Assembly (NCBI RefSeq): GCF_001187845.1
Contig: NZ_CP012160.1
Coordinates: forward strand, 2,974,501-3,038,500
Direction of reading: 5' to 3'
Length of the DNA stretch: 64,000 nt
Source: Octadecabacter temperatus
Lineage (GTDB): Bacteria > Pseudomonadota > Alphaproteobacteria > Rhodobacterales > Rhodobacteraceae
Every line of letters starts with the position of its first letter. Position 1 is the first letter of the stretch. The position numbers were made by a program, and so were the translations under genes. Under the pieces are notes generated by a model, which did not search any database, was not told where the DNA came from, and saw nothing but the letters and a program-made list of their open reading frames with translations. Positions 1 to 9,222 of the stretch are shown here, piece by piece.

Positions 1-1281
1 TTCAGTCGGCGCGGCCATCTCCAACGCCGCCTTTTGTTCTGTGTTCAGTACAAGTGGGCGTGGTCCGGTGTGACGTTCAACAGGTGGTTCAACACGCGCT
101 TCTTGCGGTTGTTCCATACGGCTGGCAATCGCAGCGGTGATCGCTGGGTTCACACCCGGCTTCGTTGCGATTTGTACTTCTTGTGGTTGGCCAGAACGCG
201 TGCGTACGGCATTGGCGATACGCGCTGAAATACGGTCGTTGTCCGCAGCAGGAACGTCGCCATCCATGCTCGGTTCTTCGATCAGCTCGGGCTCTGGCAT
301 CGGGTCGGCGCGTTTGAAAACGGACGCGAACAAACCTTGCTTTTGCTCTGGTTCAGCGTGACGCACAGGGGCGGCTAACGGTGCCGGTGTTGCAGATGCA
401 ATCGGTGCTGCGTCACCTTCAATCGGATCAAAATCTTCGTAGCGTGTTGGCATCGCAGGGTTCGCGCGCACCACGGCTGCAACGCGTGCAGTTTCTTGGG
501 CCATTGCGGGTGCTGGAATAGCACGTGCCGCTTCTAGCTCGGCTTCATACTCTGCCTTTTCTTGGCGTGTCAGCTCGCGGCGCTCTTGCACCTTCGTTCC
601 CAACGCTTGCGCACCTTTATAAGACGCCGACGCCGTCTGCCCGAGGAGCTTCAGAACACCGGAATATGCAACGATCAACCCGACCAATAGGAAACGACCC
701 AAACGTCTAATCTCAACCATGGTAAAGCCCAGCGCGAACGCCATCAGCGCAACAACACCCAAGCCCATCACAAACGACATCAATTTCACACTGAACGTCG
801 CACCAAACGGCAGGATCGTCAGCAGGATCGACAAGATCATGTCGCCAAAATGCCCGCCAAGACCAAAGCTTTCGTCCCAACCAGCGCCCGGTGACAGTGT
901 CGCCGCGTAAATCGCGGTCACAGCAATCGCGATAGGCGCGAAAATAACGCGACCCAACGCGCGCTCTTGGCCACGGTGCAGCGTGAAACGCAAACCCCAT
1001 GCCATCAAAACAGTCGGCACCATCCAAGACGCATACCCAACAATCATAAACAGCGCCGCGGCAAACGACGCACCTGGCCGACCCAGCCAGTTCTGAACAG
1101 GGGCATCCGTAGCGGACATGAAATTCGGATCATCCGGCGCATAGGACCAAAGCATCATCGCAACCATCAGGCCGACCACAAATAGGCCAATCCCCACCAG
1201 CTCGCGCCCGCGTTTTTCAATCGCAGCTTGCGTCGAGCTATCCAAAAGTGGGTCTCTTTGTCGAGTCTGATATGAAGCCAT
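1..1281 (-). CDS. ftsK: DNA translocase FtsK, N-terminal part (runs off the left edge)
   Basis: 427 codons are in the window and the ATPase part lies beyond the left edge. FtsK anchors at the division septum and pumps chromosome ends toward dif. The visible part starts MASYQTRQRDPLLD and has four to five hydrophobic segments (about residues 28-47, 72-99, 111-129, 146-160 and 164-187). A long Pro/Ala/Glu-rich linker follows, as expected for the FtsK N-domain and linker. The ATG at 1281 is preceded by GAGGAA, and it starts 11 bases after the stop of the upstream aminotransferase, so the two are probably co-transcribed. The family call rests on the membrane-plus-linker architecture and the familiar aminotransferase-ftsK order in Rhodobacterales; Walker motifs are not visible here. 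Confidence 0.85.
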   Translation of the reverse strand, partial: MASYQTRQRDPLLDSSTQAAIEKRGRELVGIGLFVVGLMVAMMLWSYAPDDPNFMSATDAPVQNWLGRPGASFAAALFMIVGYASWMVPTVLMAWGLRFTLHRGQERALGRVIFAPIAIAVTAIYAATLSPGAGWDESFGLGGHFGDMILSILLTILPFGATFSVKLMSFVMGLGVVALMAFALGFTMVEIRRLGRFLLVGLIVAYSGVLKLLGQTASASYKGAQALGTKVQERRELTRQEKAEYEAELEAARAIPAPAMAQETARVAAVVRANPAMPTRYEDFDPIEGDAAPIASATPAPLAAPVRHAEPEQKQGLFASVFKRADPMPEPELIEEPSMDGDVPAADNDRISARIANAVRTRSGQPQEVQIATKPGVNPAITAAIASRMEQPQEARVEPPVERHTGPRPLVLNTEQKAALEMAAPTE

Positions 1282-1292
1282 TTTGCCGTTCC

Positions 1293-2471
1293 TCACGTGT
1301 ACAAACAGTCGCGGATTTGGGTCAAACCACGCTGCATTTCTTCTATTGGGGCGACGAGTGCCACCCGGATATAACCTTCGCCTGGGTCACCGCTTGGATC
1401 GGGACGGCTCAGGTACGCGCCGGGCAAAACCCGAACGCCAGTTTCTTTCCACAGCTTACGTGCTGCGGATTCTCCATCCTCAACCGGAAGCCACAGGAAA
1501 AACCCTGCCTCCGGTGAAGTGTAGCTATTCACGCCTGCAAAAATCGCGTCTGCGGCGTCAAATTTCGCACGGTAAAGCGCGCGGTTTTCAATTACGTGGG
1601 CCTCATCTGACCAAACACGCGTCGACACGCGCTGGATCGGCATAGGAAGCGGCGCGCCCGCATAGGCCCGCAGCTGACGCATTTCTTTGGTGTTCTTTGG
1701 CCCGCTCACCACAAAGCCAGACCGCAGGCCCGGAAGGTTGCTGCGCTTGGACAAAGAATGAAACGCAACCACGCGTTCAGGGTCACACCCAGTATCAGCC
1801 GCGGCCTCAAGCACACCCATCGGCGGCGTGTCGCGATAAATCTCGGAATAGCACTCATCCGCGAAAATCTTGAAATCGTGCTTTTCAGCAAGCGCGATCA
1901 GTTGCGCCCAGTATTCGCGGCTTGCAACGGCACCCTGTGGATTGGCGGGGCTACAGATGTAAGCAATCGTTGTGCGATCCAGTATTTCAGGATCAAGTGC
2001 TGCGTAATCAGGCAAATATCCAGATTCAGCTGTTGCAGGGACCATCACAGGTTCCGCATTCACCGACAAAGCCGCAATCGCGTACACTTGGTAAAACGGG
2101 TTCGGCAACAACACGACGGGCTGTTTTCCGTTCTTCACTTCAGGGCAAAGCGCCATCGCCGCGTTGTACAATCCCTCACGGGTTCCGTTCAAAACCAGCA
2201 CACGGTCAGGCGTAATATCTACAGAATAGCGGCGTGTAACCCATCCACAGATCGCTGCCAAAAGCTCTGGCGCGCCTTCGTTTCTTGGGTAATTCGCAAA
2301 TTCCCCAACAGATTCAGCCATCACGTCAGGCACAAAACTTGGGAACGGATGCTGAGGCTCACCAATGGTCATGTTTACAGGCTCGCCGCCCGGTTCATGG
2401 ACGTCGAGTAAAGCGCGCAAGCGCGGCCACGCATAGGCCGGTAGGTTCGAAAACCGCTCGGGGTACGTCAT
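1293..2471 (-). CDS. class I/II PLP-dependent aminotransferase
   Basis: 392 residues, full length for fold-type I aminotransferases. Visible family residues are the substrate/PLP motif SPANPQG (Asn178), the PLP-ring aspartate in ADECY (Asp205), the Schiff-base lysine in SLSKRSN (Lys242) and the phosphate-binding arginine in GLRSGF. It resembles the DapC-like (succinyldiaminopimelate) branch, but the substrate cannot be fixed from sequence alone. GAGG stands 5 bases before the ATG. It lies immediately upstream of ftsK on the same strand, an arrangement common in related bacteria, which suggests a shared transcript rather than a shared function. Confidence 0.85.
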   Translation of the reverse strand: MTYPERFSNLPAYAWPRLRALLDVHEPGGEPVNMTIGEPQHPFPSFVPDVMAESVGEFANYPRNEGAPELLAAICGWVTRRYSVDITPDRVLVLNGTREGLYNAAMALCPEVKNGKQPVVLLPNPFYQVYAIAALSVNAEPVMVPATAESGYLPDYAALDPEILDRTTIAYICSPANPQGAVASREYWAQLIALAEKHDFKIFADECYSEIYRDTPPMGVLEAAADTGCDPERVVAFHSLSKRSNLPGLRSGFVVSGPKNTKEMRQLRAYAGAPLPMPIQRVSTRVWSDEAHVIENRALYRAKFDAADAIFAGVNSYTSPEAGFFLWLPVEDGESAARKLWKETGVRVLPGAYLSRPDPSGDPGEGYIRVALVAPIEEMQRGLTQIRDCLYT

Positions 2472-2579
2472 TACTGCCTCAAACTACGACCTCATTAACG
2501 GGTCGCTTTCTCCCAAAGTAGCCTGACAGGAGTCCCACTGTCCAGAAAAAGGACGCTTTATCGGTAACTTGTGTGGCTT

Positions 2580-3908
2580 TTAGGCCAGCGCAGCCTCTGC
2601 GGCGGCCCCAATCCGCAGCAATCGGGCGTCATCGTCCGCTGCCACGTTCAACATTATCCCAACCGACGGCACGCTGGTTGGCAACACAAGCGAGGCCAAG
2701 CCCATCAAATTCGCAACCCTCGTATTGCGCAGCGCCAATAGGTTCTCAGAAAGGTAGTATTCCTCATCGGTTGCCAGTTTTTCGCAGTTCGGCGGCATAA
2801 TAGGCGATCCTGGGCATAGCACGGCATCGAACGGCGCGGTGGCTGATGCGTAAGCCGCACGAATGGCGCGCAACTCGTCCCAACAGGCGAGAAAATCATG
2901 GGCTAAGACCTCCTTGCCAGCCATCACACGATTGTAGATTTGCCAATACATCTTATCGCCATCCTGTTTGATCAAATCGCGCCAGTTGGCATAGGCATCC
3001 GCCGTAAACAAAGGGCCAGACATCTCAAATGCGCGTGTAAGCTCAGGCACCTCTAACGGTACAATTTCAGCGCCCGCCGCTTCAAGTTTCGCAACTGAAG
3101 TTTGATACCCAGACAAGGGCACCTCGCGCATGTCGTCCATAACCACTGTCCGCAACGCGGCGAACCGCATTCCTTTCAATGAAGCGCCCTTCAGGTCCAC
3201 AGGCGATCCGCCTTCTAGCGCGCTCAACACCAACGCCGCATCCTCCACGGATCGACACAATGGACCGACGGTATCAAATTCTGAACACAGCGCGACCGAC
3301 CCTTCGACGGACAAGCGCCCAAACGTTGTCTTGAGGCCGACAAGATCATTCCACATAGACGGAATCCGCACGGACCCGCCAGTGTCTGACCCAATCGCCG
3401 CAGCCGCTAATCCAAACGCAACGGACGCCCCCGCCCCAGATGACGACCCACCTGGAACCGCTTCTGCGTCATTCACGCAAGGTGGTGTCGCAGTTACCGG
3501 ATTATAGCCAAGGCCCGAAAACGCAATTTCAGTCATATGCGTCTTGCCCAAGCAAACCAGCCCCATACCTGTCGCCACACGCAACACTTCGGCATCCCGA
3601 TCAGGAACGCGGCCTTCCATCATCTTTGTCCCCGCTTCGGTCGCAACACCGGCGGTATCAAACAGGTCTTTCCAGCTGATCGGAACACCGTCCAACGGTG
3701 ACAAACGCTGCCCAGCTTTCGCACGATCAGACGCCGCTTTCGCCTCAACCCGCGCCCTATCATGGGTCACGCGTGCATAGATCCGGTCCCGCAACGGATG
3801 CGCATCAATGGCCGTTAGATAGACCTCGCACAGATCAACCGGATCAATCTCTCCAGCACCAATTCCGCGCCCCAAATCTGCCGCCGTTGCCCAAAGCCAA
3901 TCTTGCAT
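2580..3908 (-). CDS. amidase, amidase-signature family
   Basis: 442 residues. It hydrolyses a carboxylic amide with the Ser-cisSer-Lys triad. Visible are Lys80 in SWKDLFD, the Gly/Ser-rich loop GGSSSGAG (cis-Ser near 155-156) and the nucleophile Ser179 in GSDTGGSVR. The start is set at the ATG at 3908 because CCAAAGGAG lies just upstream. The open frame extends 48 more codons but that stretch is Cys/Arg-rich and has no ribosome site. The companion subunits of GatCAB are absent, so this is a stand-alone amidase of unknown substrate. It diverges from the UbiH-type gene across about 75 bases. Confidence 0.88.
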   Translation of the reverse strand: MQDWLWATAADLGRGIGAGEIDPVDLCEVYLTAIDAHPLRDRIYARVTHDRARVEAKAASDRAKAGQRLSPLDGVPISWKDLFDTAGVATEAGTKMMEGRVPDRDAEVLRVATGMGLVCLGKTHMTEIAFSGLGYNPVTATPPCVNDAEAVPGGSSSGAGASVAFGLAAAAIGSDTGGSVRIPSMWNDLVGLKTTFGRLSVEGSVALCSEFDTVGPLCRSVEDAALVLSALEGGSPVDLKGASLKGMRFAALRTVVMDDMREVPLSGYQTSVAKLEAAGAEIVPLEVPELTRAFEMSGPLFTADAYANWRDLIKQDGDKMYWQIYNRVMAGKEVLAHDFLACWDELRAIRAAYASATAPFDAVLCPGSPIMPPNCEKLATDEEYYLSENLLALRNTRVANLMGLASLVLPTSVPSVGIMLNVAADDDARLLRIGAAAEAALA

Positions 3909-3985
3909 AACTTGTCTCCTTTGGGCGGACGGTAGCGACCATCCCGCGCATGGACAATCCCGCATGAGAAGCCATAGTGCGCAAC

Positions 3986-5191
3986 ATGAACACGGATACA
4001 GATATCGCAATTGTCGGTGGCGGCTTGAACGGCCCGACACTCGCCCTCGCACTGGCTGATTTAGGCCTGCGTGTCACGATAATCGACACCCTGCCCGCGC
4101 CAACGCGCAGCTTTGAAGACTTTGACGGGCGGTCTTATGCGCTCGCCCTCGCATCTATGCGTTTGTTTAAAAACATTGGCGTTTGGACCGATGTTGCCGA
4201 CCACACCCAACCAATGCTTGAGATCAAAGTGACCGACGGTCGCGCGGGCGAAGGCCCGTCCCCGTGGATGCTGCATTTTGACCACGCCGAAATCGAAGAA
4301 GGCCCGATGGGCTACATGTGCGAAGACCGTTTTCTGCGCCAAGCCTTGCTGACCGGAATGGATCGTGAAGACCGGATTACTCAATTGTCTGGTGAAACTG
4401 TCGTTGCACAGACCGCGGGCGGCGTGACCCTTGCGTCCGGTAAAACACTCACCGCGCAACTGGTCATTGGCGCTGACGGGCGCTCTTCTGGAACGGCAGA
4501 GCGTGCTGGCATCAAACGCACAGGTTGGGGCTACGGGCAAACCGCCATTGTGTGCGCCTTGGAACACAAAAAACCCCACGGCGGCATCGCGCACCAGTTC
4601 TTCATGCCAACAGGCCCGCTGGCAATTCTACCCCTTCCCGGCAACCGTTGCTCCATTGTGTGGTCCGAAACCGACGCACGTGCCGCTGAGATCATGGGCA
4701 TGAACGACGCCGATTTCCTGGATGCACTGCGCCCTGCGTTCGGTGACTTCTTGGGTGAAATATCTCTTACAGGTAAGCGTTTCAGCTACCCACTGAACCT
4801 GACACTCGCCAATCGTTTCATCGCTGATCGCGTTGCATTGATTGGTGACGCCGCGCACGGCGTTCATCCGATCGCCGGTCAAGGATTGAACGCGGGCCTA
4901 CGCGATGTCGCAGCACTTGTGGATGTGATTTCTGACGCCAAAAAACGCGGCGAAGACATCAGCAGCCCCGCTGTTTTAGCAAGGTACGAACAATGGCGCC
5001 GATTTGATACTGCGACGCTTGCCGTCGCAACGGACACGTTCAACCGTTTGTTTTCAAACGACAACCCGCTGCTGCGTGCCGTACGTGATGTTGGAATGGG
5101 CGTGATCAATGCCACCCCGAACCTGCGACGCAAATTCATCCGCGAAGCCGCAGGACTAACCGGTGACCTCCCAAGCCTCATGAAAGGCTAG
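3986..5191 (+). CDS. UbiH/UbiF/COQ6-family FAD-dependent hydroxylase
   Basis: 401 residues. This family adds hydroxyl groups to the ring of ubiquinone precursors with FAD, NAD(P)H and oxygen. It shows the FAD-binding GGGLNG (residues 11-16), the DG motif GADGRSS (about 162-168) and the second FAD motif [14 protein letters not shown] (from about 287). Which ring position it attacks (UbiH, UbiF or UbiL type) cannot be decided here. I chose the ATG at 3986. An in-frame GTG at 3977 has a better-spaced GAGAAG and would add three residues. The 3' end overlaps the convergent Trm112 gene by four bases. Confidence 0.88.
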   Translation: MNTDTDIAIVGGGLNGPTLALALADLGLRVTIIDTLPAPTRSFEDFDGRSYALALASMRLFKNIGVWTDVADHTQPMLEIKVTDGRAGEGPSPWMLHFDHAEIEEGPMGYMCEDRFLRQALLTGMDREDRITQLSGETVVAQTAGGVTLASGKTLTAQLVIGADGRSSGTAERAGIKRTGWGYGQTAIVCALEHKKPHGGIAHQFFMPTGPLAILPLPGNRCSIVWSETDARAAEIMGMNDADFLDALRPAFGDFLGEISLTGKRFSYPLNLTLANRFIADRVALIGDAAHGVHPIAGQGLNAGLRDVAALVDVISDAKKRGEDISSPAVLARYEQWRRFDTATLAVATDTFNRLFSNDNPLLRAVRDVGMGVINATPNLRRKFIREAAGLTGDLPSLMKG

Positions 5192-5382
5192 TCAGGGTCG
5201 ATTATCCGCGCCTCGTCAATCAGTAACACTGGAATTCCACCCCTGATCGGATAGGCCAAGCGCGCAACATTGCTGATTAATTCTTGGGTCGACGCGTCAT
5301 AGTTTAACCGCCCCTGACATTGCGGACAGACCAAGGCTTCTAGCATTTTCGGGTCAAATTTACGCTCGTCGCTCTGTGTCAT
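5188..5382 (-). CDS. Trm112 family (YcaR-like) small zinc-ribbon-type protein
   Basis: 64 residues with a single CPQC pair (CPQCQGRL), the Tyr-Pro-Ile-Arg-Gly-Gly-Ile-Pro segment and the Leu-Ile-Asp-Glu-Ala-Arg stretch typical of the bacterial Trm112/YcaR family. Eukaryotic Trm112 activates methyltransferases; the bacterial role is less clear. Its ATG overlaps the stop of the Lon-domain gene (ATGA), so it is the last gene of the Trx, Lon-domain, Trm112 operon. It overlaps the convergent UbiH-type gene by four bases. Confidence 0.9.
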   Translation of the reverse strand: MTQSDERKFDPKMLEALVCPQCQGRLNYDASTQELISNVARLAYPIRGGIPVLLIDEARIIDPD

Positions 5383-6020
5383 TGCATCACCTTGTGTTCG
5401 TTTCCGCCATGAAGCGCGTATTCGATCAATGTCACCAGCATTTCACGCCGCGCTGGCAACGTTTCCGCCTCAAGCAATGCTTGACGTTCTTCTGGTTCGA
5501 ACGGGCACAGCATTGATAGTGAATTTATCAATGTCTCAGGCTCAGCCTCATTCATGCTGCCCCAATCGGTGCTCAGATCAGCCTCCTCAAAGAACCGTTC
5601 AAGCAAAGCCATCAGAGCGGCACGGTTCATGTCAGGGTCTAGTTGTTCTTCGCCCAGATCATCTTCAAACCCGTTCCAATCAACGCAAGCACGACGATAG
5701 GGCGTAAAACCATCAACCTCTTCACCGATACGAAACCGCGACACGCCGCTCAGCGTTATCATATAGCCACCCGATTCGGTTTCAGACATCGCAGTCACGC
5801 GCCCCGCACAACCGATCGTGTGCAACACGTCGTCGCCGTCAACGGCTTCATTGGGTTGCACCATCCCAATCATCCGCGCATCCGTCTTCAACGCATCATC
5901 CAGCATCGCCAGATAGCGCGGTTCAAACAGATGCAACGGCAACTGCGCACGGGGCAACAACAACGCGCCGGAAAGCGGGAAAATTGGGATAACCGAAGGA
6001 AGGTCTTTGTGCTTCGTCAT
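5379..6020 (-). CDS. LON peptidase N-terminal (substrate-binding) domain protein
   Basis: 213 residues. The start [26 protein letters not shown] is the opening of the Lon N-terminal domain, and the sequence ends without the AAA+ or protease parts of true Lon. Such stand-alone domains probably bind unfolded proteins but their role is not established. It sits between a thioredoxin-TPR protein (26 bases upstream) and Trm112 (4-base overlap), an order seen widely in alphaproteobacteria. The co-operon with a putative co-chaperone thioredoxin suggests a protein-quality role; that is inference. Confidence 0.88.
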   Translation of the reverse strand: MTKHKDLPSVIPIFPLSGALLLPRAQLPLHLFEPRYLAMLDDALKTDARMIGMVQPNEAVDGDDVLHTIGCAGRVTAMSETESGGYMITLSGVSRFRIGEEVDGFTPYRRACVDWNGFEDDLGEEQLDPDMNRAALMALLERFFEEADLSTDWGSMNEAEPETLINSLSMLCPFEPEERQALLEAETLPARREMLVTLIEYALHGGNEHKVMQ

Positions 6021-6046
6021 GCCATCAACCTAAACCGTCATCCGCA

Positions 6047-6961
6047 TCAAGCAAATATCATTGATGACAGTTTGCGGCGGCCGTTCAAAACAACGGGATC
6101 TGTGGGCTTTAGCGCGTCAAAGACTGTAAACAGCTGCGCCTTAGCAGCCCCATCATTCCACTCGCGATCACGACGGAAAATCTCAAGAAGTTGATCAACC
6201 GCGCCTTCGCTGTCGCCAGACGCATGCAGCGCAACGGCGAGATCAAGCCGTGCTTGATGGTTGTCGCCATCCGCCTCAACAGCTGCGGTCAATTCAGCAA
6301 CAGGGCCCGCATCGACAGCTTGTTTCGCCAATTCCAAGGCCGCGCGCGCGGCTTCAACTTCTGGCGCATCGTGAATTTCCGCAGGAACGCCGTTTACGAC
6401 GGCCTCAGCTTGCTCCAAGTCCTCCAGCGCAAGATGCGCGCGGATCAAACCACCAGCAGCACCCGCATGCATATTATCTTCTTCCAAAATCGCTGAAAAC
6501 GTCTCTACCGCGTCGGCAAACTCACCATCGGTAAGCATGGTTTCAGCCGCCTCAACAGCGTCGTCCAAACCATTGTCCGGTTCTGGACCCATTTCGGCGA
6601 TCTTGTTCACAAAGGCCTCAACCTCACTCGCAGGCAACGCACCTTGGAACCCATCAACAGGCTTACCGTTGAAAAACGCATAGACCGTCGGCAGGGATTG
6701 AATTTGCAACTGGCCCGCGATGGCTTGGTTCTGGTCTACATCGACCTTCACCATTTTCACGCGCCCGCCGGCTTTCTTCACCGCTTCTTCCAACATTGGC
6801 CCAAGCGTTTTGCACGGCCCACACCATGCTGCCCAAAAATCGACGATGATCGGAACCTCGTTGGACGCTTCGACAACATCCTGCATGAACGTGTCTTCGC
6901 TCACGTCCTTAACCAAGTCATTCGCCGCTGCGGGCTGTTGTCCGCCACCAAGTTCAATCAT
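6047..6961 (-). CDS. thioredoxin-TPR protein, CnoX/YbbN type
   Basis: 304 residues. An N-terminal thioredoxin fold with the active site WCGPC (Cys47, Cys50) is followed by an Ala/Glu-rich helical region (about 130-300) with TPR-like repeats. This matches CnoX/YbbN, which holds chlorine- or heat-damaged proteins for GroEL. The E. coli protein lacks a full redox motif; the alphaproteobacterial form, as here, keeps both cysteines and may also be an active oxidoreductase. CGGAG stands 6 bases before the ATG. It leads the operon with the Lon-domain and Trm112 genes; an array of 11-base repeats lies upstream at 7033-7073. Confidence 0.9.
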   Translation of the reverse strand: MIELGGGQQPAAANDLVKDVSEDTFMQDVVEASNEVPIIVDFWAAWCGPCKTLGPMLEEAVKKAGGRVKMVKVDVDQNQAIAGQLQIQSLPTVYAFFNGKPVDGFQGALPASEVEAFVNKIAEMGPEPDNGLDDAVEAAETMLTDGEFADAVETFSAILEEDNMHAGAAGGLIRAHLALEDLEQAEAVVNGVPAEIHDAPEVEAARAALELAKQAVDAGPVAELTAAVEADGDNHQARLDLAVALHASGDSEGAVDQLLEIFRRDREWNDGAAKAQLFTVFDALKPTDPVVLNGRRKLSSMIFA

Positions 6962-7032
6962 TTCCGTCTCCGATTAGCGCATCTATTTTGCGTCTATATG
7001 GGCAAGCCCAAGCCAAAGTCCAAGGGCCAGCT

Positions 7033-7073
7033 GTATATACGGTTTCTATACAGGTTCTATACGCATTCTATAC
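7033..7073. repeat. four direct repeats with an 11-bp period (TTCTATAC)
   Basis: Between xthA and the thioredoxin gene, TTCTATAC occurs at 7044-7051, 7055-7062 and 7066-7073. A degenerate copy (GTATATAC) sits at 7033-7040. The spacing is exactly 11 bases each time, close to one helical turn, so all copies face the same side of the DNA. On the minus strand, the direction of the downstream operon, the unit reads GTATAGAA. This looks like a set of protein-binding sites in the promoter of the thioredoxin operon; the binder is unknown. Confidence 0.6.
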
Positions 7074-7092
7074 GGCGTATTTTGCGTGAAAT

Positions 7093-7881
7093 TTACAAAT
7101 CAAACGTCGCGAAAACCGGTGCGTGGTCGCTTGGCTGCTCCCATCCGCGAACGGCGCGAATAACGCAGCTTGAATGCGCGGAGCTGGCAATGTCAGACGT
7201 GGCCCAAATGTGGTCCAAGCGGCGACCTTTATCGGCCGTGTCCCAATCCTTGGCGCGGTAGCTCCACCAGCTGTATAACTTACCCTCTGGTACGTCCGCG
7301 CGGGTTACATCAACCCAATCACCCGCCGCCTGCGTTTCGGCCAGCGCTTCAACTTCGACAGGGGTGTGACTAACGATTTTCAACAGCTTCTTGTGGTCCC
7401 AAACATCGTCCTCACGCGGTGCGATATTCAGGTCCCCAACTAGGATCGCTTTCTCTGGTTTACTTGCGTTAAAATAATCCCGCATTTCAGATAGATAGTC
7501 GAGCTTTTGGCCAAACTTTTCATTGATCTCACGGTCCGGTTTATCGCCCCCCGCTGGCACATAAAAGTTGTGAACCGTAACCCCATTTTCCAACCGTCCA
7601 GCGATGTGGCGGGCATGACCAAGAGACGCGAAATCCTGCGCATCCACTTCCTCAATCGCCATCTTGGAAAAGATCGCAACACCGTTGTATCCCTTCTGCC
7701 CTCGCGCAACCATGTGGCGGTAACCAAGGGCGTGAAACTGCTCCAACGGGATCTTTTCAACAGGGCTTTTGCACTCCTGCAAACACAGCACATCAGGCGC
7801 TTCTTCTGTCATCAAACGCGCAACCAAACCTTCGCGTAAACGCACCGAATTGATGTTCCAAGTGGCAAGCGTAAATGACAT
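7093..7881 (-). CDS. xthA: exodeoxyribonuclease III (AP endonuclease, EEP family)
   Basis: 262 residues, full length. It cuts DNA 5' to abasic sites and degrades the 3' strand of duplex DNA in base-excision repair. Visible active-site motifs are TWNINSVR (Asn9, Asn11), LQECK (metal-binding Glu36), VGDLNIAP (Asp and Asn, about 148-150) and the C-terminal SDHAPV (catalytic Asp-His). AGGAG precedes the ATG. It is on the same strand as the thioredoxin operon but 131 bases away with a repeat array between, so probably a separate unit. Confidence 0.95.
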   Translation of the reverse strand: MSFTLATWNINSVRLREGLVARLMTEEAPDVLCLQECKSPVEKIPLEQFHALGYRHMVARGQKGYNGVAIFSKMAIEEVDAQDFASLGHARHIAGRLENGVTVHNFYVPAGGDKPDREINEKFGQKLDYLSEMRDYFNASKPEKAILVGDLNIAPREDDVWDHKKLLKIVSHTPVEVEALAETQAAGDWVDVTRADVPEGKLYSWWSYRAKDWDTADKGRRLDHIWATSDIASSAHSSCVIRAVRGWEQPSDHAPVFATFDL

Positions 7882-7906
7882 GAAATTCTCCTGATTTTTC
7901 GGGACT

Positions 7907-9037
7907 CTAACTGGCCACAGGTTGCTTTGCCAGCCACTCTGAGACCCGCTCTAACCCTTCCTTAAGAACTTTCGGGTAACATGCGAATCCGATCCGTACG
8001 TATCCCTCAACGCCCAGCGCTGATCCCGGTGTAAACATCACGCCCGTGTCTTTTAGCAACGCAACACATTGATCATATGAAGGAATATCCAGATTAAGTG
8101 CCACAAACGCCGTAGTTCCGGCTTTAGGCTTTACATAGCGCGCCTTAGGCTCGCCCTGCACCCAAGCATCCAACATCGCAAGGTTGCCGCGCGTGATCTC
8201 ATGTGAGCGTTCCAAAATCACGTCCTTCGCCTCAAGCGCCATCGCCGCGAAGTAGTCATCGACCATACCAACACTGATCGTCGTGTAATCACGGTGAATC
8301 TCGCAGGCATCCAGCAGGCTTTCTGGCCCAATAATCCAACCCAATCGAAGCCCCGCCAAAGAAAACGCCTTAGACGTAGACCCCGTTGAAATTCCTTTGT
8401 CGTAAACATCAACAATAGACGGCGCAGGAACGCCTTGCTCTGTCCCACGATAAACCTCGTCGCACAGCACCCACGCGCCAACGCTTCGCGCGATTTCAAC
8501 AACGCACTCCAACCCAGCACGATCAATCAATGCACCCGTTGGGTTATTCGGATTGGTCAACGCGATAACCTTTGTGCTTGGCGTCACCGCCGCCGCGACT
8601 GCATCCCAATCCGGCAACCAGCCCCCTGCCTCACTCAACGCGACTTCGGTAACTTTGGCCCCCAAGGATCGCGGAATTGCAGTATGTTGTTGATAGGTCG
8701 GCGTCACCGCCACAACATGGTCTCCAGCGCCAACAAGCGTCTGATAAACCATGTGATTTGCACCAATTGTTCCGTGTGTAATCAGCACATTCTCAGCCGC
8801 CTGCTCCGCAAACATCCCAGCCACCAACCCGCGCAATCTGGTTGACCCCCGAATCTCGCCATAGGTCATCTGCATCGCGGCCAATTCGCTCGGCATCTGC
8901 TGCGTGGTCCCCGCCATTTGCATCAACTCCGAAAGCGTCAATGACGCCACACAGGTCTCTGCCAAGTTCAGTTCACACTTGGTTTCCCAAGCATTCATCC
9001 ATTGCTCAACTCCGAACGGTTCAATTTGCATTGCCAT
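7907..9037 (-). CDS. PLP-dependent aminotransferase, class I/II
   Basis: 376 residues with the motifs TNPNNPTG (PLP-binding Asn), CDEVYRG (PLP-ring Asp), STSKAFSLAGLRLGW (Schiff-base Lys) and a C-terminal GYVRIGFA. It belongs to the aspartate-aminotransferase superfamily. It is not close enough to a defined enzyme to name the substrate. AAAGGAG precedes the ATG at 9037. The gene stands 25 bases upstream of xthA on the same strand and may read into it. It is a separate lineage from the aminotransferase at 1293-2471. Confidence 0.82.
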   Translation of the reverse strand: MAMQIEPFGVEQWMNAWETKCELNLAETCVASLTLSELMQMAGTTQQMPSELAAMQMTYGEIRGSTRLRGLVAGMFAEQAAENVLITHGTIGANHMVYQTLVGAGDHVVAVTPTYQQHTAIPRSLGAKVTEVALSEAGGWLPDWDAVAAAVTPSTKVIALTNPNNPTGALIDRAGLECVVEIARSVGAWVLCDEVYRGTEQGVPAPSIVDVYDKGISTGSTSKAFSLAGLRLGWIIGPESLLDACEIHRDYTTISVGMVDDYFAAMALEAKDVILERSHEITRGNLAMLDAWVQGEPKARYVKPKAGTTAFVALNLDIPSYDQCVALLKDTGVMFTPGSALGVEGYVRIGFACYPKVLKEGLERVSEWLAKQPVAS

Positions 9038-9105
9038 GTCTCCTTTGTAGCCATTGGAACAGGCTCACAGTTATCAGTCCATCCCCTCTTTCTTTGTCCC
9101 GGAAA

Positions 9106-9135
9106 TAAAAAAACCCCGACCAAATGGCCGGGGTA
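9106..9135 (-). terminator. intrinsic terminator of the response-regulator gene
   Basis: The stem CCCCGaCCA/TGGcCGGGG at 9115-9134 is flanked on its plus-strand left side by seven As, i.e. a T run after the hairpin on the minus strand. It ends transcription coming from the regulator gene at 9223-9909 before the aminotransferase. Confidence 0.85.
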
Positions 9136-9222
9136 AGTCCAACAGGGAGAAAGTGAAGAAAACCCTGTCTTAGGGAACTTCTTCTGGCTAGCCCGCATCA
9201 GCGGCCCAAGCCTTGATCTGCA

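Noticed and set aside
1758-2411. A 217-codon plus-strand frame over the first aminotransferase
   Set aside because: It lies opposite a gene with all PLP motifs; its product is Arg/His-rich and has no ribosome site.
3909-4052. 48-residue N-terminal extension of the amidase
   Set aside because: The stretch is Cys/Arg-rich, overlaps the divergent gene's start region, and a good ribosome site stands before the internal ATG at 3908.
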